Positions 23,158 through 33,856 of a stretch of 64,000 nt of DNA are shown piece after piece (position 1 is the first letter of the stretch; every line of letters starts with the position of its first letter). The translations under genes and the position numbers were made by a program. Source of the stretch: Cepaea nemoralis. Taxonomy: Eukaryota; Mollusca; Gastropoda; Stylommatophora; Helicidae. The notes below the pieces were generated by a model, which was given only the letters and a program-made list of their open reading frames with translations, was not told the origin of the DNA and searched no databases. The stretch spans positions 272,001 to 336,000 of the forward strand of contig JACEFZ010027763.1 of assembly GCA_014155875.1 (NCBI GenBank). Direction: 5' to 3'.

Positions 23158-24842
23158 CTTACCTACTTAACCCATTGTGTTGACACGTTCATAATTCTAC
23201 TTTAGCTACGGCTGCCTACAGTCCTCATTTTCTCGGGTTTTCCATATTTTTGTACACACTAGCTACTCTCTGGGTGAAATTTTAAAAATTGTGAAAATGT
23301 TCAGAATTTTGTGTCTTTAAATGTCTTTTCCACAATTAGGTTTCTTCATACCAAATGAATGTGTCATCATATTTTGATCAGTTTAGTGGTTTGGAAAAAA
23401 AAAAGTGTAGCCGCAATGAAAGATATTGATGTTTCTGTTCTTTGTAATGTAACATGGGCTAATTGTTATTAGGCAGTGTAAGAATGAAGAGTTGCTCTCA
23501 GCGCTGTTGGTAAATCCTAAATTTCTCTTTTCCATATCTCCACACAATGCATTTGTTGAAAAATCCATTTTCAATTATAGAGATGCAGTGGTCTAAGGAA
23601 ATACATTTTTGTTACTATTGATTTAATTAAGAGCTTAATGTTCACAAATTTCACTTTCTATGGCATGTTGTTTGAAAATGTTCATTCATAATTATCTTAA
23701 AACTCCAGATTTACTGAGAGAATTGCATCAGTGGAAAAATAAGAGAATGCAAATAAGCGCGGGGAAATAAGAAAGCAAGATTTTTTCAAAATGTATACCA
23801 TTAGTAAATCTTCCACATGCACCCATTTTACAGATTTAAAACAGTTAAACAATTTAATAAGACCGGTAAGAATGAATTGTTACTTTAAGGAACTTGAGAT
23901 ATCCAATTAAAAGATTTAAGAATGTATTAATTAGTTTGTCAATGACAGTGTTGTTAACATAATATTATAATTATTGCGATGAACTGGTACCTTAGGTATG
24001 CTACGTAGGTTTGTATCCTATGGAAAGGCGGCCTCATTGTTTTTCGACTCAAATGTCCACGTATTCTGTGTTAAATCGAGATATGTCCTCAACTCTGGTA
24101 AAGTGAGGGGCGTGCTCATTTACGTCGTATGCAAATTCACCGTAAATTGCTATTACAGTGGTTATAAAGTTGAATTTCCAAAATTACAAATCGTATGAAG
24201 ACTTTTAAAATAAGAAATTTTAACGTCTCACAGACGTGAATTGTATCGGATGTAGCGTACAGTGAAAGTTCAACTATTATGTACAAGTGTGCCGTCGTTT
24301 CCTTTTCTACCATATCAATTTTACTGTCGAAAGTATTGAAAAATTTAATCAATAAGAATATAATATTTGGAAAGTGTGATTATCATAATAATCATGATTA
24401 CATGTGTGTGGCGGAATCACATATTCTATTTCTTTTGCACATATCTGATAAGACGAAAAAGGCAAGGTTGCATACATTTAAAGTAAAAATAGAAATAGAA
24501 TCGGCATCACCGTAATTACACGAACAGAGAAAAAGCACATCCAATGTGCTTGCCACGTAGACCATTCTCAGCAGTGCTGTGCACTTGCATACTGTTTTTT
24601 GTTTCTTTTTCAAAATAACAGTGTAAAACAATTAAACATACCTGAATCAAACACACACACATACACACATACACTTGCATACACATGCACACACTAATAT
24701 AGCATTGGGCACGTCGTGATAGGCACGTCATTACAATGTCCAGTCAGCACAGCATTGAAAAAAAAAATACTTAAAAGTATTCAAATTATAATTTTAAAAA
24801 AAAAACATCATTAACATTATTAAACTTAAAACAATTAAATAA
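23158..24842. other. AT-rich stretch, no gene seen
   Basis: Several short frames exist, but none shows a domain I trust. Contains an A-rich segment near 24760-24840. A weak exon-like frame near 23998-24198 is discussed among the rejected items. Confidence 0.4.
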
Positions 24843-25376
24843 ATGGCAAGACACGATTCCAGACACTGAAGTCCTAGAAAGAGCGTCCATGCCCAGTATT
24901 CACACTCTATAAATGAAGAATCAGATTCGTTGGGCTGGTCAATTGACTCGCATGCCAGATCACAGGCTCCCTAAATGAATTTTTTACGGCGAGCTGCGTT
25001 GTGGTAAACGCTCCCATAGCGGCCAAAGGAAACGCTTTACAGACATTGAAAATCTCACTAAAAGCTTTTAAAATTCATCATGACACTTGGGAGACTGCTG
25101 CTAACGACAGAAATTCGTGGCTTACATCATTACGCATGGGTGTATTCACCTGTGAAGCAACCAGGACTGCAAGAGCTGTGAAGAAAAGGCAAAACAGAAA
25201 ACCACTGCAGGAGATCCTCCTCCTGGAACGTTAAGCAATCTTTGCCCACATTGTCAAAGAACATTTCGAGCCAAAATAGGCCTTATCAGCCATCTTAGAA
25301 CTCACGGCTCCATACTTTCAACCCCCCTAGATAAAATGAATGGTCAATATCATTCTTGATGGACAAACAACAATAT
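24843..25376 (+). mobile_element. Decayed fragment of the zinc-finger-tailed LINE
   Basis: Same family and same part as 21125-22000 but on the plus strand: QDTIPDTEVLERASMPS, a stop, then RWAGQLTRMPDHRLPK, and the C-terminal finger near 25240-25310. Several stops and frameshifts show it is older than the copy at 21125-22220. Confidence 0.8.
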
Positions 25377-25387
25377 TTAAATATATG

Positions 25388-25735
25388 AGTGAGTTCTAAG
25401 ATGGCTGATAAGGCCTATTTTGGCTCGAAATATTCTTTGACAAAAAAAAGTCGCTTAAAAGTCGACAGGGTCGACTTCATTGCACCGGGTTTTATCCCAT
25501 ATGGCTCGGTCTCTTTCCGCAGCACGGAAAGCGTCACACAAAGCACGAACTCCGTAGTGTTTAGCGACGACCCACAGGAGTCTCCGAAACATTTAACTCG
25601 TAAACCGAAGGACGCAGCCCGGAATCGAACCCACAACCTTCGGAGCACGAGCCAAACGGCTTGACCACTTCGCCACAGAGACTGCAATGTGGGCAAACAA
25701 TGCTTGACGTTCCAGGAGGAGAATATATATATAGT
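25388..25735 (-). mobile_element. LINE 3' fragment, minus strand, split by a SINE
   Basis: 25388-25440 and 25690-25735 match the zinc-finger 3' end of the LINE family on the minus strand and are separated by SINE family B. With the plus-strand fragment just before it, this forms an inverted pair of LINE ends. Short TA runs flank it (25379-25386 and 25726-25737). Confidence 0.75.
25441..25690 (-). mobile_element. SINE family B, inserted in a LINE fragment
   Basis: On the minus strand it has a tRNA-like head with A box TGGCGAAGTGG and B box GGTTCGATTCC. The body contains ACGGAGTTCGTGCTTTGTG and GAGCCATATGGGATAAAACC, and a short oligo-T/A end follows. Other copies: 35826-36062 (minus) and 55534-55736 (plus). 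Confidence 0.85.
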
Positions 25736-25878
25736 TCTAATCCTGCTCTATAAAATGCTCATGGTAAACGTGATTATTACTCGTCCACCTTTCTACGTTC
25801 CAGGTTTTAAAAAAATATATATATTCAGATGTCAATGTAAGTGTTCTTACAGTTTGATCCATCTTGTTGTCTCCACAG

Positions 25879-25911
25879 ATCCTCACTCCACAGAGACAAC
25901 TCCCAGGCCTA
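25879..25911 (+). CDS. Ig-superfamily gene: Thr/Pro linker micro-exon (candidate)
   Basis: A 33-bp candidate exon between a pyrimidine-rich acceptor (TTGTTGTCTCCACAG) and a perfect donor GTAAGT (25912-25917). In phase 1 it encodes PHSTETTPRP between two split codons, a Thr/Pro-rich hinge of the kind found beside Ig domains. Its length is a multiple of three and its 1-1 phase fits the next exon at 28706, which begins in phase 1. The splice signals are strong, but so short an exon cannot be proven without transcripts. Any exons upstream of it were not found. Confidence 0.55.
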
Positions 25912-26067
25912 GTAAGTCTATTTGTGGTCATTTATAAACAGTATAGCTTTCTGTGTTTTTAATTGAAGCCCTCATATTTTTGCCTCTAACGAATTCGTGA
26001 GTGATATATGTTCCTTTGCGCTAATCTGTAACCGATATATATTTTCCAGGAGATAATGTGTAAACAG

Positions 26068-26070
26068 TTA

Positions 26071-26137
<67 letters not shown>
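26068..26137. repeat. (TTA)n microsatellite
   Basis: About 23 ATT/TTA units. Confidence 0.97.
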
Positions 26138-26187
26138 GCATTCTGTAACCAACATAGGCGTAACACTAGTAATTTGTATTCAGTTGC

Positions 26188-26487
26188 TGGCTTTGTGACA
26201 AAGAGATTACGGAGGCAGTTCGTAATCCCGCATACCGCGTTCGAAACACTACTGCGGGCGATTTAGCAGCAAACCGTCTTGCTTTGGATTTTATCTTAAA
26301 AAGGGTATAAATGTTGTGCGTTCAGAAAGCAATGGCAAACTACTGAATTTAAATTTGTTTAAAAAATCACAAATTGTCAAAAGATGCTGGGTTGACTGTG
26401 ACGTCCTGTAAAGGATATCTAAGAAAACACAAACAGCCAAACATGGTGGGATTGACTGAGACGTCCTATAAAGGATATGCAACTAAC
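26188..26487 (+). repeat. SINE family A with duplicated tail
   Basis: Core AAAGCAATGGCAAACTACTG present. The tail (GGGTTGACTGTGACGTCCTG, then TAAAGGATAT) is followed by a second partial tail at about 26437-26487, so the 3' part is tandemly doubled. Confidence 0.75.
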
Positions 26488-27713
26488 TAAGAGCGAAAAC
26501 CACTCGTTTACACGCTTTCAAGTGTGTTTAGTACATGGTGATAGCCCATGTTTTTATTGGCTAATCGGCCGGGGCGCCAGTGTTCGTCTGCATTATTCTG
26601 ATTGGCTATTGAATGGTGTGTGACATCAACAATACCTACCACTAGAAAAAGAATTCATGGATGCTCACTTCGCTGCAACTTGGCATCGCTAAGGATATTG
26701 CCCTCATGCCACACACACGGCATCAGATGCAAGATCAATTAAACACACTAAATGGGAGGTGGCAATAATTGGGTGGAAAAAAACACAGAGACGTGAATAA
26801 ATACTGAAAATTGATAATCTGATTTCCACGGCCAGCCATCACATAAAGAAGCGTAAGTGTATGCATATTTAGGCAGCATTATATCTATAGTTGGTGAAAC
26901 AAATAGAGCTAGTGAAACAGGAATATACAAGGCATGATGAGCGTGTATATCACGTGGAGATTAAGGAAGTCAAAATAAGTTAAATCTTGTACCACATCTA
27001 TAATATTTGAATCTAACGTGAAATTAATTCTTCTATATGAATCAGACACGTCTATAACAACTAAAACAATTATTAATCAACTTCAAATATTCTTTAAGCA
27101 GTGGCTGTGCAGAATAGAATGACAAAATAGTATGGCAGATTCACAATTTGGAGCTTATGGTGGAAACTGCATATTCCACTGAGTCATGCTATGATGAAAA
27201 GACGCTGATGCTTACGCTGGATAGGAAACATATTTCGAATACCTGTTAATATTATTACTAGAATGTTCTCCACAAGGAAATCACAGGGTAACAGAAACGG
27301 GTGGTGAGGGTGCTTAAGATCACACGGAGAAGACAAAAAGAAACATAGCTTTATATAATTTGTGTGGAGTAATAGGGAAAGGGGAGAGGAAGCTGTGGGG
27401 AGCGTTAACAAAAAAAGCGGATTGGCGTGAATTGGTTGAATGCACATGATGATCCACTGTGCGGGTTGAAACAGGAGATGCAGATGGTGATGACGAAGAA
27501 GAAGTGGAAGAAGAAAAATAAGAGAAGAAAGAAGTAGAGAAGAAAGATGTAAGAATGTGAAAAAAGAATTAAAAGAACAAGAAAAACAAGAACAAAGAAA
27601 CTGCCAATGATAAACGTCAAGATTATAGTGCTAAAGAGGATGATGGGAGGAGGAGGATTAAATATTACAGATCATATCATGGTATTACATTATTTGTTAC
27701 AATACAAAACCCG
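26488..27713. other. Intron of the Ig gene model, no feature seen
   Basis: Lies between the linker exon and the first Ig exon. A purine-rich A/G stretch runs from about 27480 to 27600. No other exon recognised. Confidence 0.4.
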
Positions 27714-27845
27714 CAATATTTCCAAAATGGTAATGTTAACCAAGAAATTATTCCGCATGATTAATATACGAGTAACTTGCAATATTTCCAAAATGGTAAT
27801 ATTAACCAAGAAATTATTCCGCATGATTAATATACGAGTAACTTG
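27714..27845. repeat. 66-bp tandem duplication
   Basis: Two adjacent copies of a 66-bp unit starting CAATATTTCCAAAATGGTAA and ending ACGAGTAACTTG, differing by one base (G/A). Very recent. Confidence 0.95.
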
Positions 27846-27858
27846 CATTATTTTCAAC

Positions 27859-28110
27859 GTGGCTCCATGGCTAAAGGCTTGCGAACGCGTTTCGTGAGCC
27901 GGGTACCAGGCGTTCGAAGCTCAACTGCGACCGATTTGTGGCAGCAGACCGTGTCACGTTGTGTTATAACGTGCTGGTATGGGAGCCGGTCGTTCAGAAA
28001 GCAATGGCAAACTACTGAACGTAACACTTGCCTAGTACATCAACAGCAGCTGAAAAATACTGGTGTTGACTGCAACGTCCCGTAAGGGATGCGCAACCAA
28101 AAAAAAAAAA
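27859..28110 (+). mobile_element. SINE family A, head subtype 1
   Basis: Head with B-box-like GCGTTCGAAGC, the linker CTGCGACCGATTTGTGGCAG, the core AAAGCAATGGCAAACTACTG, and the tail CAACGTCCCGTAAGGGATGC ending in an A run. Confidence 0.85.
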
Positions 28111-28315
28111 TGGTAGAGACGCAAGTCTTCGTGGCAAAGGCTTTACGGACACGGTTCGTAATTCCGCTTACCTGTGTTCAAAACACAGCTGCGACCGATT
28201 TCACAGCAGAACGTGTTGCGCTGGGTCTTAACGTATTGGTTTGTAAGCAGGTCGTTCAGAAATCAATGGCAAACTATTGAAAGTAAACTTGCCAAAACAT
28301 CAACAACAGCATAGG
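28111..28315 (+). mobile_element. SINE family A, second tandem copy
   Basis: Follows the previous copy directly after its A run. It shares the head and core (ATCAATGGCAAACTATTGAA) but lacks most of the tail. Confidence 0.8.
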
Positions 28316-28562
28316 ATTTATTTTTTGTGCATATCCCTTACGGGACGTTGCAGTCAACGTCAGCATTCTTCAGCTGCTGTTGATGTGCTAGGCAAGATTA
28401 CGCTCAGTAGTTTGCTATTGCTTTCTGAGTGACCGGCTCACATACGCCGTAAGTTACCAACGCGGCGAGAACCGTTACCGATTCTCGCGCAGGTTACGTT
28501 ACTCACGAGAATATACGGGATTACGGAGAAAGACGTTAACCGCCATTTCAGGGAGACCGGCG
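28316..28562 (-). mobile_element. SINE family A, inverted copy
   Basis: Minus-strand copy with head subtype 2: GGTCTCCCTGAAATGGCGGT, B-box-like AACGGTTCTCGCC, then the core and tail. It stands head-to-tail inverted against the two plus-strand copies, less than 150 bp before the first Ig exon. Confidence 0.85.
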
Positions 28563-28635
28563 TAAAAACGATATGAAAGAAAAATATGCTACATTAAGCG
28601 TGTTCTTGACACAAGCTGTAACCAATGCTTCCCGC

Positions 28636-28705
28636 ATGTTTTCAGACATTTCAGTATGTTTTCAGATATTTCCGTATGTTTTCAGATATTTCCGTATGTT
28701 TTCAG
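28636..28705 (+). promoter_or_regulatory. Tandemly repeated 3' splice site upstream of Ig exon
   Basis: Three near-identical units of TTTTCAGATATTTCCGTATG (the first with CATTTCAGTATG before it) place several TTTTCAG acceptors in a row. The last acceptor (AG at 28704-28705) gives the phase-1 start of the Ig exon. The upstream ones would add segments of 21 bp, which keep the frame. Confidence 0.6.
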
Positions 28706-28811
28706 ATATTCAGATCTCTGGCTCAAACTTTGTTGATGAAGGAGACAGAATTTATCTCGTGTGCAACGCCTCAAGTCAGGAATACCCGCCAGAGGACATT
28801 GACTGGTTCAG
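28706..28811 (+). CDS. Ig-superfamily gene: exon for the first half of an Ig domain
   Basis: A 106-bp exon, phase 1 in and phase 2 out, with acceptor TTTTCAG and donor CAG|GTAGGC. It encodes strands A to C of an I-set-like Ig domain: ISGSNFVDEGDRIYLVCN (the first conserved Cys), a possible N-glycosylation site NAS, and IDWFR (the conserved Trp). The domain is completed by the exon at 47455-47639; the split codon AG|G restores Arg at the join. Such domains act in adhesion or recognition at the cell surface or in secreted proteins. Which family this protein belongs to cannot be told from one domain. An intron inside an Ig domain is common, but 18.6 kb is long for this window. Confidence 0.85.
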
Positions 28812-29661
28812 GTAGGCAGCTGTACAATTTAACACTTGGCGACAAACGGTTAAATGTGAAATACAGAGCAAACCGCTTAAGGCGATCTCGGATGTGAGAA
28901 TTTCTGTTATGAAGAAAAATATTGTCTTGTACGCTGTAAATGCATTACTATATGCTTGAACTTTTAAAAGAGAAATTTCTGATAAGAAGAACTATTTCTC
29001 GGGTCCCAGGTGAGTTCGCCTTATCACTTCTACGCTGTATTATGGCAGGTACTGCTGTTGTGTAGTGCAATATTCATACGAGCAGTATGCGAGCACACAC
29101 ATGTCAAGTCCACTACAAGGAAACAGATGAGTTACTTTTATATTTATATATTGTTTAATGTAGCGGTTTTCAAGCAGTTGTATCGCTGTGTCTGTTTTGT
29201 TGTTTGTGTGCTGACAAACGTTCATATTGTTATTTGAGATCATGGTAAAGCGCACCTATTCTAGTTCTCGTTTCTTGGTGATTTATCCTTTGTAGTGTAA
29301 TGTTACGACACAGCTCATACATTGCAATGATTCATAATTTAACATAACGACTATTTTACTGCTGGAGCAATTGTGGTTTAAAGATAACGGTGTGTGTCTC
29401 AGGCTAAGAAGATACTGGATTCGAACCTTCCATAAGGATGATAATTTTTCCAAGAAGCATTCGTATATAACGACATCTAAGGATATCGCACGTCCCTTTG
29501 ATTCCTCTGGTCTGGTAGTGAGATAGGATAATTAACCTTCCCAGACAAGGGCGAAAAACTGATGGTCCTGTGGGCAGTTGAAAATTTGGCAAAATTGTTA
29601 AGAAAGACAATCCCCCAACGGGTAGATTGAGCCCGTTACCTTGAATGGGATCTGTCTAGAG
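28812..29661. other. Start of the 18.6-kb intron
   Basis: No exon recognised. Around 29400-29620 a minus-strand B-box-like GGTTCGAATCC (reverse of GGATTCGAACC) hints at another SINE-like repeat, but I cannot define its limits. Confidence 0.4.
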
Positions 29662-30234
29662 CAGTGGTTCTCAACCGGTAGAGAATCTCTCCCACCCCCT
29701 CCCTCCCCCCGGGGGGGGGGGGCAGGGTTTGGGGGGGGGGGATTAAGATTATTTTAAGATCGCGTTAATACAAGAACCGATTCTTCTTCTTCTTCTTCTT
29801 CTTCTTCTTCTTCTTCTTCTTCTTCTTCTTCTTCTTCTTCTTCTTCTTCTTCTTCAGCGGTCCGAGCCATTGAGGTTCTTTGCTGCAGATACAATCCGTC
29901 TCTATTCGTCTCTCTGGTTGACCTTCTCTTGCCAGTAAGAACCGATTACTTGATATTTATTTTCACTCTATACTTTACGGTTCTGTACTTCTCACCCCTC
30001 TGAAACTCGATTTATAACGTAAGTAGACCCGCAAATCACGTTTTATGTAGACGTCTAGACTTGTTCTAGCATGTGTTATTAAATTCAGCTTCCATTTTTA
30101 CGTATACTGTGTGTGTGTGGGGGGGGGGGGGGGAGAGATTTATAGGGAGGAAATACGAAGGGGGGGGGGGTGGGGGTGACATTCTGAAGAGATGGTGAAA
30201 GGGTGCATGGGCCAAAAAAGTTTGAGACCCACTG
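29662..30234. mobile_element. hAT-type MITE, second copy, carrying a LINE insertion
   Basis: Begins CAGTGGTTCTCAACC and ends with the inverted GTTTGAGACCCACTG, flanked by imperfect 8-bp duplications GTCTAGAG and GTGTAGAG. It shares the G/C-run inner character of the element at 19015-19473. A LINE 3' end is nested at 29783-29936. Confidence 0.82.
29783..29936 (-). mobile_element. 5'-truncated LINE end with (GAA)n tail, nested in the hAT element
   Basis: On the minus strand about 80 bp match the 3' end of the LINE at 39243-40575 (CGAGCCATTGAGGTTCTTTG on the plus strand), followed by a (GAA)n tail seen here as (TTC)n. It is flanked by an 11-bp target duplication AAGAACCGATT (29772-29782 and 29937-29947). 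The tandem tract therefore arrived as, or grew from, the element's 3' tail. Confidence 0.88.
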
Positions 30235-31429
30235 GTGTAGAGGGAGTAAACCTTACACAAATTCATGCGGGAGTCGTGCACAGTGACCTTTGAGGTGCAT
30301 GACTAAGTAAGAAGAAATCACATGAAAAGAAGAATGAAGAAAATAACCGCGTACTCTGTTCATGTCTTTTACTTTTAGAGTAACGTTGTAGCGGATGCAT
30401 TTTGAGAGATTGATTAAACCCCTACGTCGTACTTAGTGGTCAAAGATTCTTCCTAGCCTGGCAAATAAAATTGGATACTGGTTTGGCGATCCATTGAGCT
30501 ATCATTCGCGTCTCGACATCCAGCATGTAAAACAAACAAAAAACTATATTTACTGCATAGTACACCAAAAGTAAACCTAGTGCAGTGTTTAGTGCACCTG
30601 GCTGTCAAGACAGTGATCCCGATTTAATTCTCTCTAGGACAGTACTGTTTCCAACCAGTTTGTATTTTGTGTTCGGCACAAACTGACAAAACAAAAAACA
30701 AGTTGTTGCATGTTCTTTTCTCTTTGTTCGACTTTGCCATCAACCCCAGCTTAGACTAATGGCAATTTTACGTTCTGTAGTTTGCCATGTGCAACCGGTG
30801 TGGGAAATCAACTCCATACCTCGCTGTCAGCGTATCAGAAGTTTAAGCGTACGTGTTTTAGCGCAGGCCTCTGTCGCGTAAAAATAGGTACCAGATAATT
30901 TTCAGAACATTCTTACAATTGCCTGGGAAGACATGGCAGTAAGAATGACCGTTACGGGCCATCCTATCTAATTATTCCCTGACCTAGAATATGTGAAATC
31001 AAATCTAAGAAAACTAATTCACCCTAATTTGATGTTACAATCCTGGGAAAATGTGTAACGAAATCAATAAATTTAAATATTTTGAGGACCTACAAAACAT
31101 CAGATGGGAAATGCATAACATAGATTTAGAGAAGGCAATGTCTAGCTGCATGTCAGAAGATGAAAAACATCTTATGTATTTTCAATGTATTGTGCATATT
31201 CACTTTTAATACGTAAACTATGAGTATCTCAGAAGTCAGAGTGGGTTCGCCTGTGATGGCGAAGGACACTGGTAATAGGAAAGCTAATCCACACGCAAAA
31301 ATCAGTCTAGTGCCCTAGAAGAAGTTGTACGTGTATGGATTACGCATGTGCCCAGAGCGAGCTAATAATAATAATGATTAAAAAAAAAAAACGACCGTCA
31401 GGAAAGGAGCACAGAAATACGAAAATAAA
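30235..31429. other. Intron, no gene seen
   Basis: Contains a degenerate SINE family A piece on the minus strand (about 30700-30830: GCCATCAACCCCAGCTTAG, then GTAGTTTGCCAT). Nothing else recognised. Confidence 0.4.
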
Positions 31430-32830
31430 GAATTTGTTGTCATCTACTGGTATCATATAATTGGTTGTAATCTATTGCTATCATATAATTTGTTGTCATC
31501 TATTCGTATAATATAATTGGTTGTCATCTATTGGTATCATATAATTGTTTGCCATCTATTGGTATCATGTAACTGGTTGTCTTCTATTGGTATCATATAG
31601 TTGGTTGTCATCTATTGTTATAATATAATTGGTTGTCATCTATTGGTATAATATAATTGGTTGTCACCTATTGGTATAGTATAATTGGTTGTCATCTATT
31701 GGATAATATAATTGGTTGTCATCTATTGGTATAATATAATTGGTTGTCGTCTATTGGTATAATAAATTGGTTGTCATCTATTGTTATAATATAATTGGTT
31801 GTCATCTATTGGTATAATATAATTGGTTGTCATCTATTGGTATAATATAATTGGTTGTCATCTGTTGGTATAATATAATTAGTTGTCATCTATGGGTATA
31901 ATATAATTGGTTGTTATCTATTTTTTTTTTCTTTTAGCATATCCTTTTACAGAACCTCGCTGTCAACACCAGCATCTTTCAGCTGTATGTTGATTTCTTG
32001 GCAAGATTACGCTCAGTAGTTTGCCATTGCTTTCTGAGCTGCCGGCTCAGTGTCCCGCAAGTCACCAGCGGGGGACGAACCGCTCCCAGCTCGCTCCCGC
32101 TACGAGACTCTGCGTGACAAACGGGATTACGGAGAAAGTGTTGTAACCCCACAGCCAGAGAGACCGGCTGTTATCTATTGGTATAATATAATTGGTTGTC
32201 ATCTATTGGTATCATATAATTGGTTGTGATCTATAGGTATAATATAATTCGTTGTAATCTATTGGTATCATATAATTGGTTGTCATCTATTGGTATAATA
32301 TAATTGGTTGTCATCTATTGGTATAATATAATTGGTTGTCATCTATTGGTATCATATAATTGGTTGTCATCTATTGGTATCATATAATTGGTTGTCATCT
32401 ATTGGTATCATATAATTGGTTATCATCTATTGGTATCATTTAATTGGTTATCATCTATTGGTATCATATAATTGGTTATCATATATTGGTATCATATAAT
32501 TCGTTGTCACCTGTTTATATCGTATAATTGCTTGTCATGTATTGGTATCATATAAATGGTTGTCATGTGTTGGTATCATTTAATTGCTTGTTATCTATTG
32601 GTATCATATAATTGGTTTTCATCTATTGGTATCGTATAATTGGTTGTCACCTATTTTTATCATATAATTGGTTGTAATCTATTGGTATCATATAATTGGT
32701 TGTCATCTATTGGTATCATATAATTATTTGTCATATATTGGTATCATATAATTGGTTTTCATCTATTGGTATCATTTAACTGGTTGTTATCTATTGGTAC
32801 AATGTAACTGGTTGTCATCTAGTGTTGTCA
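31430..32830. repeat. 28-bp tandem satellite, split by a SINE
   Basis: About 40 copies of a 28-bp unit, TTGGTTGTCATCTATTGG plus TATAATATAA or TATCATATAA. The first part is richer in the TATAATATAA variant and the last part in TATCATATAA. A SINE interrupts it at 31923-32168. No long frame or stable hairpin is evident. Confidence 0.95.
31923..32168 (-). mobile_element. SINE family A inserted in the 28-bp satellite
   Basis: Full minus-strand copy, head subtype 2 (AGACCGG at its right end), flanked by the perfect 11-bp duplication TGTTATCTATT (31912-31922 and 32169-32179), which derives from the satellite unit. Confidence 0.92.
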
Positions 32831-33689
32831 TATTCTTTTTATCATCTTGTGTTATTATATAAATAAGTGTGCCATCTAATGCTCAAATATTGCCTTCTAT
32901 TCTTATCATATTCTTGACTATCATCGGGAGGTTTCTTATAATCTTTTATCATGACCAGGAACATCCAAATTTGCTGGTCCAAACGTGACATTCGTTTGGT
33001 ATTATTGCCTTTGAAATCACACCATTCTTGCCATAATTGTGTACTCTCCCCTTATGACAGCTGCTATTGAAAGTCAAAAGACTACTCGATAAACACGGCA
33101 GAAATGTGTTGTAGACTATTATTAATAGTAGACGTGACAAAACAATATCTACTGTTTCTATTAGCAGTAGCCCAGTTACTAAGTTAGGATAACCATGCCT
33201 GGGGATGTGCACAGACTTCCGCAAGTAATTATGGATTTAAGACACAATTATCTGTTTGCACAAAGCGATGAGGACACTTGGGCGTGGCAAGGAAAGCAGA
33301 AATTCTACCGCAACGAGGGAACAAGTGATACAGAGTTCGTGTGATTAAATAAAGTGTTTTTGTTTATAAAGTGTTAGAGACATACTTCTGTCAACAGCTT
33401 TTACTAAAGTTTAATTGAATTATTTCAGATGAGAATTGTAAGTTTTTTGTTGCTTGTTATTTATTTATATTGTTGGTTCTGTGAATCTTAATGCTTTTAT
33501 TTCTGGCGGAGAAGCGCAATTGGTAGGGTGAAAGCCTTATCCTTATCCTAGAAAATGCAACATAACGACTAAATGTCATAGCATGGCAGACCGGGCCCTA
33601 AGCCTTGGTCATCAGCTGGTCTAGGATCGAAGCACCGATAGGTAGACAGTTAGAGCATTACTTTGCTGCTCCGGTAGCCTCTGCAGCTT
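32831..33689. other. Intron, no gene seen
   Basis: AT-rich. A tRNA-like stretch near 33510-33630 suggests an old SINE, but the limits are unclear. Confidence 0.4.
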
Positions 33690-33840
33690 GTCTTGTTCCA
33701 GGTGTATTGGTGTACCTTTCCTCTTGAGTAAACTAAGCAGGCAGAGAGATGCATTATGCTGCATGGGCAACATATGGTCTCTACAATTCACCTCAGGGTT
33801 TGTGCTATGGAGAGGTTATAATGCCGTTTTATGAAGCACA
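33690..33840. repeat. Unnamed dispersed repeat (partner of 17695-17935)
   Basis: Inverted relative to 17695-17935; shares blocks such as TACCTTTCCTCTTGAGTAAA and CATGGGCAACATATGGTCTC in related form. Confidence 0.6.
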
Positions 33841-33856
33841 ATATAATAAACTATCG

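Noticed and set aside
23998..24198. Frame that vaguely resembles the second half of an Ig domain
   Set aside because: It lacks the D-x-G-x-Y-x-C motif, and possible borders do not give the phase-1 exon expected for this gene.
31430..32830. Possible CRISPR-like array
   Set aside because: The 28-bp units are contiguous without unique spacers, and the genome is eukaryotic.
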